Assembly (NCBI RefSeq): GCF_019890675.1 | Contig: NZ_JAIOAA010000013.1 | Coordinates: 1-64,000, forward strand | Reading direction: 5' to 3' | Length of the DNA: 64,000 nucleotides | From: Micromonospora sp. PLK6-60 | GTDB lineage: Bacteria; Actinomycetota; Actinomycetes; Mycobacteriales; Micromonosporaceae | In this document: in pieces, positions 59,632 through 64,000 of the stretch | Numbering within the stretch: the first letter of the stretch is position 1 | Layout of the letters: the number at the start of each line of letters is the position of its first letter | Position numbers and translations under genes: made by a program | The notes under the pieces: model-generated | The model's database searches: none | What the model saw: the letters and a program-made list of their open reading frames with translations, nothing else | Told to the model about the DNA's origin: nothing

Positions 59632-59691
59632 CGGTGCGGCACCCCACCCCGACCGCGCCGCGCGGACGGGACCTCGGAAAGGACCATCGCA

Positions 59692-59895
59692 ATGGGACGC
59701 GTCTGGCTGGTCACCGGAGCGGGCTCCGGACTCGGTCGGAAAGTCGCCCGAGCGGCGCTCGCCGCGGGAAACACGGTCGTGCTGAGCGATCGACGTACGG
59801 CGGGGGCCGAGGAGGTCGTCAGCGCCTGCCCCGACCGCTCCGGCACCCTCGAGTTGGACGTCACCGACCAGGTCCGGTCCGGCGAGGCCGGCTAG
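59692..59895 (+). pseudogene. Truncated SDR (N-terminal Rossmann fragment)
   Basis: 67 residues: WLVTGAGSGLGRKVARAALA with the TGxxxGxG cofactor loop, NTVVLSDRR, and TLELDVTDQVRSGEAG, then a TAG stop. This is the first quarter of a short-chain dehydrogenase; the NNAG strand, the catalytic Ser-Tyr-Lys and the rest are missing, and the next 160 bp do not restore them in any frame. An internal deletion is likely. A good start (GGAAAGGA upstream of ATG 59692) remains. An intact SDR follows at 60059. Confidence 0.75.
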
Positions 59896-60058
59896 GAGGC
59901 CATCGGTCGATGTCGATGGGCAACGAGACCGTCGACCGCCTCGACGACGCCGTGCAGCAGACGCCGGACGAGCGGACCGCCGGGGAAGCCCCTCAGCCGG
60001 AGCACCGACCACGACGCATGAATCCCCGCACCTGCGGGGCGGGAGAAGGGACATCACC

Positions 60059-60808
60059 ATGGCACGGCTACAGGGAAAGACGGCGGTGGTCACCGGCGGC
60101 GCGATGGGAATGGGCGCCGCCACCGTCCGCCGGCTCGTCGGCGAGGGCGCGAGCGTCGTCATCGCCGACGTGAACCTTCCGGCGGCGGAGGAACTCGCGG
60201 CCGAGCTCGGACCGCGGGCGGTCGCCGAGAAGCTCGACGTCCGATCGACGGACGAGTGGGCCGCCCTCGTCGGGCGGACGGAGGAGCGCTTCGGCTCCGT
60301 CGACGTCCTGGTCAACAACGCCGGCATCGCCGACCCGGCGCCGTTGGAAGAGTGGGACACCGCGCGGTTGCAGCGCACGCTGGACGTCAACCTGATCGGT
60401 GTCTTCAACGGCATCCAGGCGGTCGTCCCGGCGATGAAGCGGGCCGGCGGCGGGTCGATCGTCAACATCGGCTCCGTCGGCGCCTTCCAGGGCGTGCCGA
60501 GGATGTCCGGCTACGTGGTGTCGAAGTGGGGCGTACGTGGCCTCACCAAGACCGCCGCGCTGGAGCTGGGCGTCCACGGGATCCGCGTGAACGCCGTCCA
60601 CCCCGGGCAGACCCGCACGCCCATGACCGAAGGCGTCACCTTCAACACGAGCAACATCGCACTCGGCCGGGTCGGGGAGCCGGACGACATCGCCCGGATC
60701 GTCCTCTTCTTCGCCAGCGACGACTCGACGTTCGTCACCGGCAGCGACGTGGCCGGCGACGGCGGGCAGGCCGCCGGGCAGGCCGACTACGACGGTCTGC
60801 CGCGATAG
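60059..60808 (+). CDS. Short-chain dehydrogenase/reductase
   Basis: 249 residues, classical SDR. The cofactor loop is VVTGGAMGMGAATVRRL (residues 10-26), with Asp in IADVN favouring NAD. NNAG lies in DVLVNNAGIADPAPLEEWD. The active site is SIVNIGSVGAF with its Ser and SGYVVSKWG with Tyr152 and Lys156. HPGQTRTPMT follows. It resembles hydroxysteroid or cyclic-alcohol dehydrogenases; the substrate is unknown. A small hairpin (CCCCGC/GCGGGG near 60024-60039) and GGGAGAAGGG precede ATG 60059. It may be co-regulated with wrbA. Confidence 0.9.
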   Translation: MARLQGKTAVVTGGAMGMGAATVRRLVGEGASVVIADVNLPAAEELAAELGPRAVAEKLDVRSTDEWAALVGRTEERFGSVDVLVNNAGIADPAPLEEWDTARLQRTLDVNLIGVFNGIQAVVPAMKRAGGGSIVNIGSVGAFQGVPRMSGYVVSKWGVRGLTKTAALELGVHGIRVNAVHPGQTRTPMTEGVTFNTSNIALGRVGEPDDIARIVLFFASDDSTFVTGSDVAGDGGQAAGQADYDGLPR

Positions 60809-60840
60809 CGGGCCCGCCACCTACGACAGTGGCCACCGCA

Positions 60841-60874
60841 CGATCCCCGGTCGCGTCCCGCGCACCGGGGATCG
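60841..60874. terminator. Terminator between SDR and ECF sigma genes
   Basis: CGATCCCCGG at 60841-60850 pairs perfectly with CCGGGGATCG at 60865-60874 (10 bp, 14 nt loop). It lies between convergent genes. Confidence 0.6.
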
Positions 60875-60984
60875 CGCGTTCCGTCGACTCGGCACGACCA
60901 CCCCGTGGAGCGTGCGGGACGCGCCGTCTCTGACGACGGCGCGGTGCTGATGCTCACTCCGCGCTGACGGTCACTTCGCGCTGT

Positions 60985-61500
60985 TCAGCTACTCGCCAGC
61001 GCTTCGCGCAGATGACGCACGGCGTAGTGGGCACGCGACTTGACGGTGCCGGCCGGAATGCCGAGCAGGGCGGCGACCTCGTCGACGGAGTGTCCCTTGA
61101 CGTGCAGCTCCAGCAGGACGGACCGGTGGGCGGCGCCGAGTTCGCCGATGGCGCGTCGCAGGGTGAGCGAGGCGATCGCCGTTTCTGCCGCGGAGTTTGC
61201 CGGGGGCGCCAGGTCCGGGTCGGCGAAGCCGACCTCGATGGGCCGCCGTTGCCGTTTGCGGTATGCGTCGATCGCAATTCGCCGGGCGACTGTGAACAGC
61301 CAGCGCCGCTGCGGCTCCGGACCGGCGGGCAGTTGGTCCAGGCTGCGCCAGGCCCTCAGCATCGTCTCCTGCAGCAGATCCTCGGCCGTGCAGGGAGAGC
61401 CCGGTGGGGTCAGTCTCCGCAGGTAGTGCAACAGCGCGCCGCCATTGTCCCGGTGGAGTACCTGCAGGTCAGTGTCGGTGGCGGTGGCCCTCGGCATCAT
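60985..61500 (-). CDS. ECF RNA polymerase sigma factor (copy 2)
   Basis: 171 residues. Region 2: AEDLLQETMLRAWRSLDQLP and RRWLFTVARRIAIDAYRKRQ. Region 4: GAAHRSVLLELHVKGHSVDE and ALLGIPAGTVKSRAHYAVRH. It closely matches copy 1 at 40554-41123 along the whole length. The start is ATG ATG at 61500/61497, after GGAGGGG. It lies 97 bp downstream of the LuxR regulator on the same strand, with its own conserved promoter block between them. No anti-sigma gene is adjacent. Confidence 0.9.
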   Translation of the reverse strand: MMPRATATDTDLQVLHRDNGGALLHYLRRLTPPGSPCTAEDLLQETMLRAWRSLDQLPAGPEPQRRWLFTVARRIAIDAYRKRQRRPIEVGFADPDLAPPANSAAETAIASLTLRRAIGELGAAHRSVLLELHVKGHSVDEVAALLGIPAGTVKSRAHYAVRHLREALASS

Positions 61501-61529
61501 ATTCCCCTCCGTCGTCCAGCACGCTGGGG

Positions 61530-61575
61530 AAAGCGTAGGAGGGGGGCAGTAAATTCCTACTCTATTGCCAGTTAA
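61530..61575 (-). promoter_or_regulatory. Conserved promoter block, ECF sigma copy 2
   Basis: Aligns without gaps to 41158-41203 (about 31 of 46 bases). It lies in the 97 bp between the LuxR stop and the sigma start, 30-75 bp before the latter. The AT-rich half (near 61550-61575) contrasts with the surrounding GC-rich DNA. Confidence 0.6.
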
Positions 61576-61597
61576 TTAGCGTCCGTTCAGCATTCTG

Positions 61598-64000
61598 CTA
61601 TTCCGGTAATTGCGCCGACAGGGCGTCGCGCAGCCCGGCCCGTGCCGAGATACCGAGCTTGGGGAAAATTCGGTAGAGGTGGGCGCCGACCGTGCGGGGG
61701 GAAAGGTAGAGGCGCTCGGCGATCTGCTTGTTGGTCAGACCGCCGGCGGCCAGGCCGGCGATCTCGAGCTCCTGGCCGGTGAGGCCGGCGGGGCCCGCGG
61801 CCGGTTGCTCGGCGACGACGGGCCGGTAGCCGGTGGCGCGCAGCTCCGCGGTGGCGCGGACCAGCCACGGCTCGGCGCCCATGGCGGCGAAGCCGCTGCG
61901 GGCGGCGAGCAGCTGGGTTCGGGCGGCCGAGAAATTCCGCCGGCGGCGCAGCCTTTCGGCGAAGGCGAGCCGGATCCGGGACGACTCGAACAGCCAGCGC
62001 TCGGAGGCCGGGTCGTTCAGGGTCTGCGCGAGCCGGGTGTCGGCGTCGTCGCTGTCGAGCACGAGCGCGTCGACGCCGTGCTGAAGCAGCCTCATGCGGG
62101 AGGACAAGGCGGCCACGTCCGCCCCGCGCATGGCGTCGGCGTGCGCCCGGGCCTCGGCCGGACGCCCGGTGCGCACCGCGGCTTCGACCAGGTCGAACAT
62201 CAACCACGTGCAGTTCGGCACGTACGCGGCGAGGACGCCGGCGGGACTGGACGCGGCAGCGTGCCGGTAGGCCGACTCGAAGTCGCCCGTCGCGGCGGCG
62301 GCCAACGCACGCGGGTGATGGGCGATGGCCGCCGCTCCGGCGACCCCGCGGGGCAGCGCCCAGTGGGTGATCTCGTCGGCCAGCTCGTACGCTTCACCGG
62401 CCCGGCCCCGGCCGGCCGCGACGATCGCCCGGGTATAGAGGAAGTACCACCTCAGGAAGGTGAGGCCGCTGTCGCCGCAGACCTGCTGCGCTTCGACGGC
62501 CAAGGTCTCGGACTCGTCCCACCGGCCGGTGAGGAAGCCGTCCAGGCAGAGGTGCATCATCGCCGACAACTGCCGCCGCGGCGCCCCTCCCTCGCGCCCC
62601 TGCCGCACGAGCCGCCACGAGTACTCGCGGTTCTCGCCCAACCGGTCGAGATAGATCGAGGCGGTGCCGATCCGCATGACCCGGGTCAGATCCTCCTCCT
62701 CGGGCAACGTGGCGATCAGCGCCTCCAGGTCGGGCAGCGCCGCCCGGCCGGTGCGTACCGGGTCGGGGAAGGTTCTGCTCATCACCGACAGGAGGTCGGC
62801 CGGGCCCGGGCGGAGCATGGCCAGCAGCCGGTGGAAGGCGGCCCAGTGGTCGGGACTGCCGGCGTACCAGGACAGCAACAGCAGCGTGTGCATGGCCTCG
62901 TCGAGCGCGGGGTCGTCCGCGCGCCAGCCGTGCGCGCCCGTCTCGATCGCGCCGGCGAGCAGCCGGTGGGCGGTGTGCACGTCGCCGTCTCCATTGATCA
63001 TCAAAAGAGCCGCGGCGCCGGCCGCGTGCAGAGCGCCGGCCGCGTCGACGTTCATCTTCCGGGCCCGGGCGAGCAGGGTGGTCGCGTCGGCCGAGCCGCC
63101 GGCCTCCGCGCCGATGTACGCCGCCTCGGCCAGCCGTCGGGCAGCGTCCTCCCCGGTGGCGCTGAGCTCCGCCGCGCGCGTCAGGGCGGCGATGGCGGCC
63201 AGCGCGTCACCACGTTGCAGGACGCGGTGGGAGGCGCGCTCGAGTTCCGCCGCGACCACCTCGTCCGGCCCGGCGGTGGCCGCGGCGAGATGCCAGCTAC
63301 GACGTTCCGGATCGCCCGGCAGGGCTTCGGCGATGGCCAGGTGCGCCCGGCGGCGCTCCTCGTGCGTGGACGTCGCGACGATCGCCGACTGGATGAGGGG
63401 GTGCCGGAAGGTGATCCGCCCGGTCGCGTCGTCGACCCGCACCAGGTGGGCTCGTTCGGCCGGTGCCAGCGGGGTGAGGTCGGTCATGCCGCGCAGAATG
63501 CGCACGTCGCCGCTGCCTTCGAACGTGGCGAGCAGCAGCAGCAGGCGGGTGGGATCGGGCAGGCCGGCGATGCGGTTGGCGAAGTTGGCCTGTAGCCGGT
63601 CGCTGAGGGGCACCACGTCCGAGAAGTTCGCGGGCTGCGGCGGGTCGGCCAGGGTGTCCGGCAGCTCGCCCAGGGCCAGGGGATTGCCCTGGGCGAGGTC
63701 GAGCAGGCGTTGCCGAGCGCGCGGCGTCATGGTGGGGAAGCGGAAATCCACCAGCCGGCTCGACGCCTCGGCGCTCAGCGGCTCGACGGTGACCCCGGTG
63801 AGGCCGCTAGGGTCGAGGAAGCTCTCGGTGCCGGTTCTCCGGGCGGCGATCACCCCGATGGGTGATTTCGGCACCCGGCGGGCGACGAAGCCGAGCACCA
63901 CCGCGCTGGACCGGTCGGCCCACTGCACATCGTCCACGATCAGCAGGACGGGCGCCTGCTTTGCCACCGTGGTGAGCAGGGACAGGGCGGCGTTGCAGAC
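61598..64000 (-). CDS. LuxR-family ATPase regulator, partial (copy 2)
   Basis: 800 codons are visible; the 5' end, with Walker A, lies beyond the window. The visible part starts at NAALSLLTTVAKQAPVLLIV, followed by Walker B DDVQWADRSS. A long helical middle follows. The C-terminal helix-turn-helix is LTGQELEIAGLAAGGLTNKQ, then IAERLYLSPRTVGAHLYRIF. It matches the regulator at 30653-33409 almost throughout, including segments such as EAMHTLLLLSWYAG and TRVMRIGTASIYLDRLGENR. A GTG at 63967 is internal, not the true start. The ECF sigma gene follows downstream. Confidence 0.9.
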   Translation of the reverse strand, partial: VCNAALSLLTTVAKQAPVLLIVDDVQWADRSSAVVLGFVARRVPKSPIGVIAARRTGTESFLDPSGLTGVTVEPLSAEASSRLVDFRFPTMTPRARQRLLDLAQGNPLALGELPDTLADPPQPANFSDVVPLSDRLQANFANRIAGLPDPTRLLLLLATFEGSGDVRILRGMTDLTPLAPAERAHLVRVDDATGRITFRHPLIQSAIVATSTHEERRRAHLAIAEALPGDPERRSWHLAAATAGPDEVVAAELERASHRVLQRGDALAAIAALTRAAELSATGEDAARRLAEAAYIGAEAGGSADATTLLARARKMNVDAAGALHAAGAAALLMINGDGDVHTAHRLLAGAIETGAHGWRADDPALDEAMHTLLLLSWYAGSPDHWAAFHRLLAMLRPGPADLLSVMSRTFPDPVRTGRAALPDLEALIATLPEEEDLTRVMRIGTASIYLDRLGENREYSWRLVRQGREGGAPRRQLSAMMHLCLDGFLTGRWDESETLAVEAQQVCGDSGLTFLRWYFLYTRAIVAAGRGRAGEAYELADEITHWALPRGVAGAAAIAHHPRALAAAATGDFESAYRHAAASSPAGVLAAYVPNCTWLMFDLVEAAVRTGRPAEARAHADAMRGADVAALSSRMRLLQHGVDALVLDSDDADTRLAQTLNDPASERWLFESSRIRLAFAERLRRRRNFSAARTQLLAARSGFAAMGAEPWLVRATAELRATGYRPVVAEQPAAGPAGLTGQELEIAGLAAGGLTNKQIAERLYLSPRTVGAHLYRIFPKLGISARAGLRDALSAQLPE

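Overview
The window is very GC-rich DNA with GTG/TTG starts, many stop/start overlaps and proteins typical of a filamentous actinomycete. Gene order and protein style point to the Micromonosporaceae (Micromonospora or a close relative). This is an inference from sequence style; no search was run.

Region 1 (about 1-28.6 kb) is conserved core chromosome, almost all on the + strand. From memory it follows the Mycobacterium tuberculosis Rv1691-Rv1713 order: a TPR protein with a huge charged Gly/Arg repeat, a HAD phosphatase, tlyA, nadK, recN, steA, steB, pyrG, a Nudix hydrolase, xerD, parA, scpA, scpB, rluB, cmk and der. Local additions are an SCP-2 protein, a phasin-like protein, a four-gene cell-envelope block (MraY-like transferase, MurJ flippase, GT4 glycosyltransferase, phosphatase-like membrane protein) between steB and pyrG, and ald. 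Genes are tightly coupled, and all four NTGA overlap types appear. A tRNA-Pro(GGG) with a strong terminator closes the block.

Region 2 (28.7-43.5 kb) is accessory: an MFS exporter, a large LuxR-type ATPase regulator, three related alpha/beta hydrolases, an AfsR/SARP regulator whose C-terminal domain is missing, a TRIC-family membrane protein, a small secreted protein, an ECF sigma factor with a small partner, a GntR regulator and ACC deaminase (acdS). Four near-identical palindromes (consensus TGCAATATATTGCA) lie before the LuxR gene, the third hydrolase, gntR and acdS. They suggest an undescribed GntR regulon joining ACC catabolism to the rest of the island.

Region 3 (43.7-58 kb) is a compact type VII secretion (T7SS) locus. 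It holds a WXG100-like protein, a large EccC/EssC-like ATPase, small partner proteins, a 619-residue putative effector whose C-terminal half carries a His/Cys pair in a caspase-like arrangement, a T7SS-associated protein and a LysM-like membrane protein. An ECF sigma/anti-sigma pair and three lipoproteins of the Yx(FWY)xxD family surround it. The usual EccB, EccD, EccE and mycosin are absent.

Region 4 (58.1-64 kb) has a MarR regulator followed by repeated GGTGACNNGTCACC sites, a WrbA-like quinone reductase, a broken SDR, an intact SDR, and a second ECF sigma plus LuxR-ATPase pair. These two are paralogous to the pair in region 2. The last gene runs off the window.
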